Source of the DNA: Eutrophocola sp964503965
GTDB lineage: Bacteria; Pseudomonadota; Gammaproteobacteria; Pseudomonadales; Pseudohongiellaceae
DNA: 64,000 bases
Assembly: GCA_964503965.1 (NCBI GenBank)
Contig: CAZDCK010000009.1
Location: 28,525-92,524 of the forward strand
Direction: 5' to 3'
Shown here: positions 16,024 through 24,834 of the stretch, piece by piece
How positions within the stretch are numbered: position 1 is the first letter of the stretch
Layout: the number at the start of each line of letters is the position of its first letter
The notes under the pieces: generated by a model
Told to the model about the DNA's origin: nothing
The model's input: the letters and a program-made list of their open reading frames with translations, nothing else
Database searches by the model: none
Position numbers and translations under genes: made by a program

Positions 16024-18176
16024 ATCATCCGGGACCGCGACTTGGTGGAAACCTTCCGGTAATTCTGCAGGCAGAGCGCAGTGAGTGCGCCCTGGCCTGC
16101 CTGGCCATGGTTCTTGGTTTTTTTGGTTATCGTATTGACCAGAATACCCTGCGAAAACGCTGCCAGATATCACAGCATGGAGTTACATTGAAAGCATTAC
16201 TGGGAATGGCAACAGGATTACACCTGGCAGTGAGACCATTACGCGTATCATTGCCAGATTGCCGGCAGTTGGCTTTGCCAGCGATTCTCCACTGGGATCT
16301 GGATCACTTCGTTGTACTGAAAAAGACCAGCCGGGGTCATATGACCATTCATGATCCTGCAACGGGGTCCCGAAAGGTTACCTGGACAGAGGCTGACAAG
16401 CATTTCACGGGAGTGGCGCTTGAATGTTGGCCTGCAGAGGGTTTTCAAAAAGCGGATGTCCGACAGTATCTATCCTTGAGAGAGGTGTGGCGGCATGCGC
16501 ATGGTTTGGGGCAAGGAATTGTACAGATATTGCTTTTGTCTGCACTCCTGCAATTCATTGCACTGGGGATGCCTTTTTATACCCAGGTTTTGCTCGATGA
16601 TGTACTGCTTAGTCGGGATATTGAATTGCTGAAATTGCTGGCCGTCGGTTTTCTTATGCTGGTGATATTTCGTCAGGCAACGGAATGGTTGAGGGGAAGG
16701 ATCATCATGTACCTGGGGAACAGGGTGAGTTTTCAGTTCGCGACCCGACTATGCAGACATCTGCTACATCTGCCATTGGATTACTTTTCCAGGCGCCATA
16801 TCGGTGACCTGGTGTCCAGGTTCAATTCTCTTAACCAGGTCCGGGATTTTATCTGTTCAGGCATCGTGGAGGTCATCATAGACGGCGTTATGGTGGTGGG
16901 GACACTTACCATGATGTACTTCTATAGCAAACCACTAACATTGTTGGCGTTGAGTGCTGTTGTGATCTATGGCCTGCTCAGACTGGCCTCCTACGGATTC
17001 CTGTATACCCGAAATGAAGAAATGATCCATGACAGGGCCATTGAGAGCACCTGTTTCATGGAAAATATCAATGCCATTCAGGGCATCAAGATGTATGGAC
17101 GTGAACATGCGCGGCTGGCTGCCTGGCAAAACACCTACGCCAATGCGATCCATTCCGCCATTACAGTCCAGAAACTGGATTTGGATCTTCAGTGCTTTCA
17201 TGGACTGCTGGTTGGAGCCGAGAATGTGCTGATATTTCTGGCAGGAGCCTTTGCCGTTATGAATGGAGAGTTGACTATTGGAATGCTCCTGGCCTTTGTC
17301 AGTTTCAAGGACCATTTTTACAGAAATACATTCTCATTGCTGGATAACCTGTTCGAGTTCCGCCTGCTGGGACTGCATCTTTCCCGCCTGGCGGATATTG
17401 CGCTTAATGATACTGAAGGCCTGGGTCAACCTCCTGTAGCTGTAAACCATATAATAGGCACGCTTTCCCCGATGGACATTAGTGTTTCTGGCCTGGCCTA
17501 CGGTTATGAAACCGATAAGTCGCCTCTGTTTAGCAATGTGTCGCTCGAACTGTGTAAAAGCGAAACGGTGGCTATCATTGGTCCTACTGGATGCGGAAAA
17601 TCTTCTTTTCTCAAAATCATGGCAGGATTGGTGAAGCCACTCGAGGGAGATCTGCTTTGTAATGGCTTCAGAATTAACAGCTATAATCTCGCGGCATACA
17701 GAAACGGGATTTCCGGAGTCATGCAGAATGACACACTGCTGTCTGGAAGTATTCTTGAAAATATAACCTTTTTTGACCCAACACCAGATCTGGACCGTGT
17801 CAGGGATGTGGCTGCCAAAGCGATGATTGATGTGGACATAGCCCGCATGCCAATGCAGTTCAATACCATGGTCGGGAATATGGGGTCAGCACTTTCTGGA
17901 GGGCAGGTTCAGCGCATTTTGCTTGCACGTGCACTCTATAAACAACCAGGATTTCTCATACTGGACGAAGCGACGAGTCATCTGGATCTGGAGACGGAAC
18001 GTGGTGTGAATACCATGCTAAGGGATCTGGATATTCCCTGCCTTATTGCGGCACACAGGCCCCAGGCTGTACTTCAGGCGGACAGAATTCTCTTCCTTTC
18101 TCAGGAAGGGCTCGTATCGATTAGTCACGAACAGTTCATGGAGCAGGTGGGGCAACCATTACCGGTGATATCATAA
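16020..18176 (+). CDS. C39-peptidase ABC exporter (bacteriocin/peptide processing and export)
   Basis: A 718-residue inner-membrane protein in three parts. Residues 1-135 form a C39 cysteine peptidase with the catalytic set Cys23 (QAERSECALAC), His96 (WDLDHFVVL) and Asp112 (IHDPATG). A transmembrane domain spans about 155-470. The ATPase has Walker A GPTGCGKSS (about 520), signature LSGGQVQR (about 625) and Walker B FLILDEATSHLD (about 645). Such proteins cleave a double-glycine leader and export the peptide. The triad is intact, unlike the degenerate peptidase-like domain of HlyB. Start at the ATGA overlap with the adaptor gene. Neither a leader peptide gene nor TolC is visible nearby; a TolC elsewhere in the genome would be needed. 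Confidence 0.9.
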   Translation: MNHPGPRLGGNLPVILQAERSECALACLAMVLGFFGYRIDQNTLRKRCQISQHGVTLKALLGMATGLHLAVRPLRVSLPDCRQLALPAILHWDLDHFVVLKKTSRGHMTIHDPATGSRKVTWTEADKHFTGVALECWPAEGFQKADVRQYLSLREVWRHAHGLGQGIVQILLLSALLQFIALGMPFYTQVLLDDVLLSRDIELLKLLAVGFLMLVIFRQATEWLRGRIIMYLGNRVSFQFATRLCRHLLHLPLDYFSRRHIGDLVSRFNSLNQVRDFICSGIVEVIIDGVMVVGTLTMMYFYSKPLTLLALSAVVIYGLLRLASYGFLYTRNEEMIHDRAIESTCFMENINAIQGIKMYGREHARLAAWQNTYANAIHSAITVQKLDLDLQCFHGLLVGAENVLIFLAGAFAVMNGELTIGMLLAFVSFKDHFYRNTFSLLDNLFEFRLLGLHLSRLADIALNDTEGLGQPPVAVNHIIGTLSPMDISVSGLAYGYETDKSPLFSNVSLELCKSETVAIIGPTGCGKSSFLKIMAGLVKPLEGDLLCNGFRINSYNLAAYRNGISGVMQNDTLLSGSILENITFFDPTPDLDRVRDVAAKAMIDVDIARMPMQFNTMVGNMGSALSGGQVQRILLARALYKQPGFLILDEATSHLDLETERGVNTMLRDLDIPCLIAAHRPQAVLQADRILFLSQEGLVSISHEQFMEQVGQPLPVIS

Positions 18177-18300
18177 CGATATGATTTATATGAAATTATT
18201 ATCAGAAAGTGGCTTTTCTTAGCATGGATTTGTGATAAATTGACAGTGACCTGTTCAGGGACGAACGGGTTTATTTACCTTCTGACGTTGAACTATTCTC

Positions 18301-18339
18301 TCCATATCTGTCACTTCCATATCTGTCTCTTCCATATCC
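18301..18339. repeat. 15-base tandem repeat, about 2.6 copies
   Basis: The unit TCCATATCTGTCACT is repeated at 18301 and 18316 with one change, then a partial copy begins at 18331. It lies in the 340-base gap between the exporter and the TraB/GumN gene, which shows no other recognisable feature and no double-glycine peptide gene. Confidence 0.7.
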
Positions 18340-18516
18340 TGCCAGGCCTGTCTGAATAGTCAAATTACTGCTTAACCGGTTCAATACTCATTGAGGCTGA
18401 AATCCTGGCTGACGGTGAAATTTGCGATATTCATTCACCGTAAATTCATACAGTTCTCTGTATTCAGCCTGGATTTTACTTACAATGGGTATAACGAAAC
18501 GGTAAGCGAATTAGCA

Positions 18517-20088
18517 ATGAGAGCAACCCTTTTATCCTCATCCAGGTTAATGCAGTCCATAACAGTCCTTGTGCTGTTTATGTTCCTGGCCTGTGTCCTG
18601 ATTGTGCCCGTCAGTGCCCAGATAAATACATCATCCATTTACCGGAATGACTCAGTAGGTGTCAGAGGCGCATTTTCCTCAAGCTGGAACATCATCACTT
18701 CAAGAGAGCAGGCCCCTGACGTTTTAAAACCGAATTTTCCTGCTAACAAGGGGCCGGATGATTCTCCACTGTTTATTGGCCTGCATAGCAGTGAGCAAAT
18801 TTTCCTTCGTCTGATTTCCGAAACATTCTTTGACGATCTCGAAGCTTATGCACAAGTCATGATTCAGGGGGTTGAAAGCCAGGGTATGAGCATCACCATG
18901 GCTCGCCTGGCCACAGATGATAGTGCCCTGGAAGTCCGTTATCGACATCCGGATCTGGGATTGGTCTTCCTGGAGCGAGTGGCTTTGTTACCGGATAGCC
19001 AGGTAATCAGGATGGCGGCCTGGACATCAGAAGGATTGTGGAGTGCCTATCTGCCCGGGATTGAGGAGGCTTTCTCTGCACTGCAGCTTAATGGCGCGAT
19101 CAATGCGCAAGCAGGCTGGCAACCTGTTTGGGATTCACTGGCCCTTCGGCTGAAAGAGGATGCCCTGCATGGGGAGGATTCTGCACTGTCAACGGCTACG
19201 CCCTCAATTACACCAGGGCTGACATGCGAGGATCCGGCTTCATCCATGTTGTGGAAAGTGGCAAGTCCTGAACTGTCAGCAAAAGGGACTGAAATCTACC
19301 TGTTTGGCTCTATTCATGTGGGAAAACCGGATTTTTATCCGCTGGATAGTGAGATTGAGGCCATTTTCAGGGAGGCAGATCATCTGGTCTTTGAAGTGGA
19401 CCCCGCCACAATGGCAGATCTACAGATCATGATGATGCTTCAACGTGAGGGCACGTTGCCAAGAGGACAGACGCTTGAAGACGTGATATCCGAGGAGGTG
19501 CTCACTGATTTTCGGCGCCTGATGGATAATATCGGCATCCCGGCAGACAACTTCATGACCATGCAACCGTGGCTCCTGACGCTAATGCTGACTATGATTC
19601 AGGTGAACTCCATGGGCTATCTCCCTGAATACGGCCTGGAAAGCTACTTCCTGAGCCAGAAGCCAGCCGATGCTGATATTCTCGAGCTGGAAAACATAGT
19701 ACAGCAGATAGGCTTCCTTCAGACTCTCAATGCAGAAACATTCCTGGCTTATTCAATCAGTGACTTTGACAGCGCCAGTTCAGAAATCGAGGATATGATC
19801 CAGTACTGGATGTGCGCAGATAAACCGCGACTCAGGGAGTTGCTGTTTGACTCTTTTGAAGATGATCAGATGAGTGAATCGGAAAGACAGGATATGGAGA
19901 TATTGATGGACTCCCTTTACACCCGTCGGAATATCGATATGGCAGAGACTATAGCCGGGTATGCCGATGCCTCTCCAGGACGTTATTTCATTGTTATTGG
20001 GTCTGCTCACCTCCTTGGTGAGGGGAGTGTGGTAGAGCTTCTTCAACAGTCGGGATTTCAAGTAAATCCAGTCAGGACCTCACCCTGA
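18517..20088 (+). CDS. Exported TraB/GumN-family protein with an extra N-terminal domain
   Basis: A 523-residue protein with a signal peptide ending VSAQ. Residues of about 45-210 form a region (SSWNIITS, PLFIGLHSSEQIFLRL, GLWSAYLPGIEEAFSALQL) that resembles DcrB/PsbP-type domains. From about residue 240 a TraB/GumN domain follows, with YLFGSIHVGKPDFYPL, HLVFEVDP, YGLESYFL, NIVQQIGFLQTLNAETF and FIVIGSAHLLGEGSVVELLQ. The two GS(I/A)H motifs define the TraB/YbaP family, related to the Tiki metalloprotease fold. Stand-alone bacterial GumN proteins are about 250-350 residues, so the first domain is an addition. The start at 18517 places the signal peptide near the N-terminus; 18550 is another option. 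Function unknown. Confidence 0.75.
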   Translation: MRATLLSSSRLMQSITVLVLFMFLACVLIVPVSAQINTSSIYRNDSVGVRGAFSSSWNIITSREQAPDVLKPNFPANKGPDDSPLFIGLHSSEQIFLRLISETFFDDLEAYAQVMIQGVESQGMSITMARLATDDSALEVRYRHPDLGLVFLERVALLPDSQVIRMAAWTSEGLWSAYLPGIEEAFSALQLNGAINAQAGWQPVWDSLALRLKEDALHGEDSALSTATPSITPGLTCEDPASSMLWKVASPELSAKGTEIYLFGSIHVGKPDFYPLDSEIEAIFREADHLVFEVDPATMADLQIMMMLQREGTLPRGQTLEDVISEEVLTDFRRLMDNIGIPADNFMTMQPWLLTLMLTMIQVNSMGYLPEYGLESYFLSQKPADADILELENIVQQIGFLQTLNAETFLAYSISDFDSASSEIEDMIQYWMCADKPRLRELLFDSFEDDQMSESERQDMEILMDSLYTRRNIDMAETIAGYADASPGRYFIVIGSAHLLGEGSVVELLQQSGFQVNPVRTSP

Positions 20089-20234
20089 CAGCACTGTGCC
20101 GGCAGAGTTGATTCCCGGCCCGGTTTTCCTGATAATGCGCCGCTGGTTTGTCCGGCAACTGGATGCTGGTACTTTGAAATGGTCGGCAAACCGTTTACCA
20201 TCAGTACATCCGGCATTGTCCGTATTTGTTTTGT

Positions 20235-20346
20235 GGTATCTCTTGTCGGTCCCCTCGCAATGATAGGTTGTGAACCCCGTCAGGCCCGGAAGGGAGCAGC
20301 GGTAACGGCTGATTCATGTGCCGGGGTGTGGCTGGCAGGAGGTACC
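20235..20346 (+). ncRNA. ffs: Signal recognition particle 4.5S RNA
   Basis: About 112 bases with the universal SRP core: GTCAGGCCCGGAAGGGAGCAGC (20279-20300) and the return strand GTGCCGGGGTGTGGCTGGCAGG. The 5' end GGTATCTC pairs with the 3' end GAGGTACC (one G-U pair), closing the rod. Size matches the 114-nucleotide E. coli RNA. It binds Ffh to target membrane proteins. The position just upstream of dnaX is the arrangement known from Pseudomonas. End points are estimated from the terminal helix. Confidence 0.92.
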
Positions 20347-20481
20347 TCCAACAAAACATGAAAGCGACAAAAAGGCGAAAAAAAGGCGACAATAGTTGAC
20401 TGCCCAAAAGGCTGGTACAGCCCCGGGTAACAACCGTTATCATCAGGTAAACTGGTCTCTTCAACGCAGCATCGTTTCACT

Positions 20482-22338
20482 ATGACTTATCAGGTACTGG
20501 CAAGAAAGTGGCGTCCCCGGAACTTCCGGGAGATGGCGGGCCAGGGGCATGTCCTGAAAACCCTGATAAATTCCCTCGACAATAATCGCCTGCATCATGC
20601 TTACCTGTTCACTGGTACCCGTGGTGTCGGAAAAACGACGATTGCCCGTATTCTGGCGCGCTGCCTGAACTGCGAAGAGGGAATAACATCAGCACCCTGC
20701 GGCCAGTGCAGCGCCTGTAAGGAAATCGATGAAGGGCGTTTCATAGACCTGATTGAAGTGGATGCAGCGTCAAGGACCAAGGTGGAAGATACCCGTGAGC
20801 TACTGGACAACGTGCAGTATTCACCTACAAGAGGGCGTTTTAAGGTATACCTGATTGACGAAGTACACATGCTTTCCGGGCACAGTTTCAATGCGCTGCT
20901 CAAGACGTTGGAAGAACCTCCTCCTCATGTGAAATTCCTGCTGGCAACAACTGATCCGCAAAAACTGCCGGTGACCGTGCTCTCCCGGTGCCTGCAGTTT
21001 AATCTCAAGAACATCAGTCCGGAAAGGCTGGTTGAACACATCAAGCATATCCTTGGTGAGGAAAAAATCCCGTTTGAAGAGCCTGCACTTTGGCAGCTCG
21101 GGCGTGCCGCCCAGGGCAGTGTCAGGGACTGTCTGACACTGCTTGACCAGGCCATTGGTTATTGTGAAGGCAACATTACCGATTCTGATGTCAGGGCTTT
21201 CCTGGGCACTATAGATCAGGGGGTTATTCATGAACTGGTCAATGCACTTGTCCATGAAGATGCTGCCAGGGTCATGGAAATCATAGAAAATGCTGCAGAT
21301 CATGCGCCTGATTTTTCCGCTGTTCTGGCAGACCTGCAGTCATATCTCCATCGTGTTGCTATTGCCCAGGCTGTCCCCGAGGGAATCGATAATGCCCAGG
21401 GAGACAGAAAACAGGTGCTTGAGCATGCGGCGGCCATCCCTGCAGAAACCCTGCAACTGTATTACCAGGTTGCCCTGAAGGGCAGAGCTGATATGCCATA
21501 TGCAATTGATGCCAGGTCTGGTCTTGAAATGGCTCTGCTCAGAATGCTTGCGTTTACACCTCACGGCGTCCCAACGGTTCCTGAATCGACGCTGGACGGA
21601 AGGGACAGCGAAAAAAAAAAGCCGGTAATTCACAGGACTGAATCCCAGTCATCTCCTCCACTGTTAAATCAGCAGAATCCTGCTTCACCCGATATTCATG
21701 GCACGGTTTCTGTTAAAAACACCCATGTTGATACAGCAGAGCAGGGCATGGTCAACGCTATGCCTGACAGTGGTCAAACTACTGGCCCGGTCCCTGAAAA
21801 TGAAGTTGGTTCATCCGGGAACACCTTGCCGGTAGATGAAATTTCCCGACCGGAACCAGAACACCCCGGAAATAGCAATGAAGAACAAGTAGTCCAGCTC
21901 AAGGAGGAGACTCTGGACAAATCACCAATCAGCCTTGAGAGTCTTGAACCGGAAAAGTGGATATCCCTGTTTTACCAGTTGTCGCTGGAGGGCATAACCC
22001 GAAGTATAGCGGCAAATTGCCTGCTGGAATCCGTGTCAGGTAACCACATCGTTCTGGTGCTCGATAAAAGCCAGATGTCGGTGTTCAATGATGAGCAGGA
22101 ACGCAGGATAAGCAAGGCCTTTGATGCCTATTTTGAGCAGACCATTCAGTTGGACATAAGACCCGGTGAAGTTAATGTAGAAACTCCGTCGGCCTGGCGA
22201 CAGCGAATGGAAAGGGAACGACTTGAGGCTGCAGTACGTACCTTTGAAAATGATTACACCGTGCAGGAAATTGTAAAACGGTTTTCCGGTGCGGTTCAGC
22301 GCGACAGTATTGTTCCGACTTCACCCAAGCATTATTGA
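20482..22338 (+). CDS. dnaX: DNA polymerase III subunits tau and gamma
   Basis: A 618-residue clamp-loader ATPase. It starts MTYQVLARKWRPRNFREMAGQ and has Walker A GTRGVGKTTIAR (about 45-56), a four-Cys zinc site (CLNCEEG...CGQCSAC) and Walker B YLIDEVHMLS. The AAA+ and collar domains extend to about residue 370. A low-complexity linker and the tau-specific C-terminal domain (about 490-618) follow, which in E. coli binds the alpha subunit and DnaB. A run of ten A residues at 21611-21620 lies right at the end of the collar domain and probably yields the shorter gamma form (separate entry). It heads a dnaX-ybaB-recR run downstream of ffs. Confidence 0.97.
   Translation: MTYQVLARKWRPRNFREMAGQGHVLKTLINSLDNNRLHHAYLFTGTRGVGKTTIARILARCLNCEEGITSAPCGQCSACKEIDEGRFIDLIEVDAASRTKVEDTRELLDNVQYSPTRGRFKVYLIDEVHMLSGHSFNALLKTLEEPPPHVKFLLATTDPQKLPVTVLSRCLQFNLKNISPERLVEHIKHILGEEKIPFEEPALWQLGRAAQGSVRDCLTLLDQAIGYCEGNITDSDVRAFLGTIDQGVIHELVNALVHEDAARVMEIIENAADHAPDFSAVLADLQSYLHRVAIAQAVPEGIDNAQGDRKQVLEHAAAIPAETLQLYYQVALKGRADMPYAIDARSGLEMALLRMLAFTPHGVPTVPESTLDGRDSEKKKPVIHRTESQSSPPLLNQQNPASPDIHGTVSVKNTHVDTAEQGMVNAMPDSGQTTGPVPENEVGSSGNTLPVDEISRPEPEHPGNSNEEQVVQLKEETLDKSPISLESLEPEKWISLFYQLSLEGITRSIAANCLLESVSGNHIVLVLDKSQMSVFNDEQERRISKAFDAYFEQTIQLDIRPGEVNVETPSAWRQRMERERLEAAVRTFENDYTVQEIVKRFSGAVQRDSIVPTSPKHY
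21611..21650 (+). promoter_or_regulatory. Probable dnaX slippage/frameshift site making gamma
   Basis: Ten consecutive A residues (21611-21620) are read GAA AAA AAA AAG in frame. The -1 frame meets TGA after six further codons (TGA at 21639-21641) and the +1 frame meets TAA at 21626-21628, so slippage either way gives a protein of about 380-385 residues, close to the end of the collar domain. A modest hairpin (GACTG 21636-21640 with CAGTC 21646-21650) lies downstream. E. coli uses A-AAA-AAG ribosomal frameshifting and Thermus uses polymerase slippage on a poly-A run. Which occurs here is not decidable from sequence. Confidence 0.6.
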
Positions 22339-22373
22339 GGTCAGTGAATTTCACAAAAACGAATGAGGAAACT

Positions 22374-22694
22374 ATGAAAGATCTAAATGACCTGATGAGC
22401 CAGGTCAGGAATATGCAGGAACAGTTCGAAAAAACGCAGAAGGAACTGGAGGAGAAAGAGGTAACAGGAGAATCAGGCGCGGGCCTGGTCAGCGTGGTTA
22501 TGAACGGCAAACATACGGTAAAAAAAGTGAATCTTGACCCTTCTTTGATGAAGGAAGACCAGGCGCTGGTTGAAGACCTTGTCGCAGCAGCTGTGAATGA
22601 TGCCGTACGCAAGGTTGCGGAGAATAACCGTGACCAGTTTTCGGGTATGGCCTCGGGTTTTAATATGCCCGAAGGATTCAAATTTCCCTTCTAG
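22374..22694 (+). CDS. ybaB: YbaB/EbfC nucleoid-associated protein
   Basis: A 106-residue protein starting MKDLNDLMSQVRNMQEQFEKTQKELEEKEV, the N-terminal helix of the YbaB/EbfC family. It continues with VVMNGKHTVKKVNLDPSLM and a C-terminal VNDAVRKVAENNRDQFSGMASGFNMPEGFKFPF. These dimers bind DNA and are almost always between dnaX and recR, as here. The ATG at 22374 with TGAGGAAA upstream is preferred over an in-frame TTG 39 bases earlier that overlaps dnaX. Nine bases separate it from recR. Confidence 0.95.
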   Translation: MKDLNDLMSQVRNMQEQFEKTQKELEEKEVTGESGAGLVSVVMNGKHTVKKVNLDPSLMKEDQALVEDLVAAAVNDAVRKVAENNRDQFSGMASGFNMPEGFKFPF

Positions 22695-22703
22695 GCAGAC
22701 CAA

Positions 22704-23321
22704 ATGAATTACAGTCCATTAATTGACCAGCTCGTTGAAGCCTTCAGGCGTCTGCCCGGTGTCGGACCTAAATCCGCACAGCGCATGGTCCTGCATTTTC
22801 TGGAAAAGGACCGTAACGGGGGTAAATTACTTGCCGAGGCCCTGGTTGCAGCGATGGAGGGTGTTGGTCACTGCGAGAAGTGCAGAACACTGGCAGAGGA
22901 AAACCTGTGTCTTATTTGCCAAAATCCGTCTCGCGACCAGGGGACAATTTGCGTCGTTGAAACCCCGGCAGATGTTTTTGCCGTTGAACAGACGGCTTCC
23001 TACAAGGGGCTGTATTTTGTATTGATGGGACACCTTTCTCCTATTGATGGTATTGGTCCTGATGAAATTGGCATCCCCTTGCTTGTGGAGCAGGTGAAAA
23101 CAGGCAGTATCAACGAAATCATCCTGGCCACTAACCCTACTGTCGAAGGTGAGGCCACGGCTTTCTATATTGCTGAACAACTCAGGACAGCAGACCTTGA
23201 AAGCCAGGGTCCAAAAATCTCAAGAATTGCCCATGGTGTTCCTGTTGGCGGTGAGCTTGAGTATATCGATGGCGGGACGCTCATGCATTCGATTGCCGGA
23301 AGGCAGGTGCTGGAGTACTGA
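22704..23321 (+). CDS. recR: Recombination mediator RecR
   Basis: A 205-residue protein with the helix-hairpin-helix LVEAFRRLPGVGPKSAQRMVLH, a four-Cys zinc finger (HCEKCRTLAEENLCLIC), the Toprim domain starting ICVVETPADVFAVE, and a C-terminal GVPVGGELEYIDGGTL segment. RecR tetramers act with RecF and RecO to load RecA on gapped DNA coated by SSB. Full length and intact. It follows ybaB by nine bases and rnd by eighteen bases, so dnaX-ybaB-recR-rnd probably share transcription. Confidence 0.97.
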   Translation: MNYSPLIDQLVEAFRRLPGVGPKSAQRMVLHFLEKDRNGGKLLAEALVAAMEGVGHCEKCRTLAEENLCLICQNPSRDQGTICVVETPADVFAVEQTASYKGLYFVLMGHLSPIDGIGPDEIGIPLLVEQVKTGSINEIILATNPTVEGEATAFYIAEQLRTADLESQGPKISRIAHGVPVGGELEYIDGGTLMHSIAGRQVLEY

Positions 23322-23339
23322 TCAGCCAACTACTGTGCA

Positions 23340-24536
23340 ATGAACCAGGAGACAGGGAACATTAATACCACAGGCCACGAGATAAATGACAGCTACCAGA
23401 TGGTGGAGGGCGATGAGGCTCTGAATGCCTTGTGTCGGCAATGGCAGGAGCGTGATTTCCTGGCCATGGATACAGAGTTTATTCGCACCAGCACATTCTA
23501 TCCCCAGGTGGGGCTGATCCAGGTTAATGCCGGGAGCCTGGAAAACTACCTGATCGACCCATTAACGATCAGTGACTGGACCCTGTTCAGCGAATTGATG
23601 CGGGATGAAGGAATCATCAAGATATTTCATTCCTGTTCGGAAGACCTCCAGGTGTTTATGGCATCCATGAACCTTGTGCCTTATCCTGTATTTGATACGC
23701 AGATTGCCGCTGCATTGCTGGATGAAGGATTTGGTATGAGTTACCAGAATCTGGTCAAGGTCCATCTGGATATTGAATTGCCAAAGGGGGAAACACGATC
23801 TGACTGGTTGCAGCGTCCCCTTGATGAACGACAGCTGCATTACGCCGCCCTTGATGTAGCTTGCCTGCCTTTGATCTACAAAGCGCAGGAAAACGCACTG
23901 GCTACCCAGGGGCGTCTCTCATGGCATGCAGAAGAGTGCCGGCTGTTAATAGAAATTTACGAGCGTGAGATGACAGGCAACTTCTCTGATTATTATCTAA
24001 ATATGCGGGGGGCCTGGCAGCTCAGCAGCAGACAGCTGGGTTTGCTTAAACAGCTGGCAGAATGGCGCGAAAACAGGGCGCGTGACAGGGATAAGCCACG
24101 AAACTGGATTATCAGGGATAAAAGCCTGATGGAGATTGCCCGCCAATTTCCCGAAGACCTTAATCAGTTGGGCAGAATTGAGGAAATCAGCAGGAATTTT
24201 CTGCGACATGAAGGCCAGCAGGTCCTGGACATGGTGCAGGAAGCACGTGAAATCCCTGAAGATGCATTGCCGCTTGAACTGCCCCGGCCACTTGATGGGC
24301 GGAGTAAAAACCGCCTCAAAAGAGGGCAGGGTTTTGTGGAGGCAAAGGCAGCAGAATTGGGGCTGCCAATGGAAATGCTGTCACGAAAACGCTGGCTGGT
24401 AGAATTGCTGCAGTCCATGCTTGAAACGGAGCGATCCAGTGGGGCAGAAAACACAGGGAGTATTGTTGTTCCTACCGAGTTTTCCGGATGGAGACACGCC
24501 TTGTTGTTTCCCGGACTGACCGAGGCCATGAAATGA
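23340..24536 (+). CDS. rnd: Ribonuclease D
   Basis: A 398-residue 3'-5' exoribonuclease of the DEDD-y type. Exo I is AMDTEFIR (Asp44, Glu46), Exo II FHSCSEDLQVF, and Exo III YAALDVACL. It is followed by HRDC domains (LLKQLAEWRENRARDRDKPRNWI and RLKRGQGFVEAKAAELGLP). RNase D trims tRNA 3' ends and other small RNAs. Full length relative to E. coli (375). The rnd-ycgL-ycgN order downstream is a known gammaproteobacterial arrangement. Confidence 0.95.
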   Translation: MNQETGNINTTGHEINDSYQMVEGDEALNALCRQWQERDFLAMDTEFIRTSTFYPQVGLIQVNAGSLENYLIDPLTISDWTLFSELMRDEGIIKIFHSCSEDLQVFMASMNLVPYPVFDTQIAAALLDEGFGMSYQNLVKVHLDIELPKGETRSDWLQRPLDERQLHYAALDVACLPLIYKAQENALATQGRLSWHAEECRLLIEIYEREMTGNFSDYYLNMRGAWQLSSRQLGLLKQLAEWRENRARDRDKPRNWIIRDKSLMEIARQFPEDLNQLGRIEEISRNFLRHEGQQVLDMVQEAREIPEDALPLELPRPLDGRSKNRLKRGQGFVEAKAAELGLPMEMLSRKRWLVELLQSMLETERSSGAENTGSIVVPTEFSGWRHALLFPGLTEAMK

Positions 24537-24555
24537 TTAACGAAGGATCAGGGCA

Positions 24556-24834
24556 ATGACAGACGCAGGCAGCATCATCTGTTCTATTTTCAAGGGAAAT
24601 AAAGAACAGGAGCTCTATGTCTACGTTCCACGGGACAGTGGAGAAGATGGTATCCCTGAAGCCTTGAAAGACCGTCTGGGCCAGATTAGCAAGGTCATGG
24701 ACCTGGTGCTTACACCTGACAGGAAGCTGGCGCGTGCTGATACAACGCGAGTCATAACCCAGATCAGGGAGAAAGGTTATTACCTGCAGTTACCTCCCGA
24801 TATAGGCATTGGAGTACTTCACGATGGTGACTGA
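24556..24834 (+). CDS. ycgL: YcgL-domain protein
   Basis: A 92-residue protein with the YcgL fold signature IICSIFKGNKEQELYVYVPRD, IPEALKDRLGQ, LVLTPDRKLARAD and VITQIREKGYYLQLPP. Structure is known for the family but the function is not. A GAAGGATCAGG site precedes the ATG. It overlaps the start of the following ycgN-type gene by eleven bases, supporting coupled translation, and follows rnd by nineteen bases. Confidence 0.92.
   Translation: MTDAGSIICSIFKGNKEQELYVYVPRDSGEDGIPEALKDRLGQISKVMDLVLTPDRKLARADTTRVITQIREKGYYLQLPPDIGIGVLHDGD

Noticed and set aside
20179..20361. Short open frame over the 4.5S RNA
   Set aside because: The sequence is explained by the SRP RNA structure; the frame is incidental.
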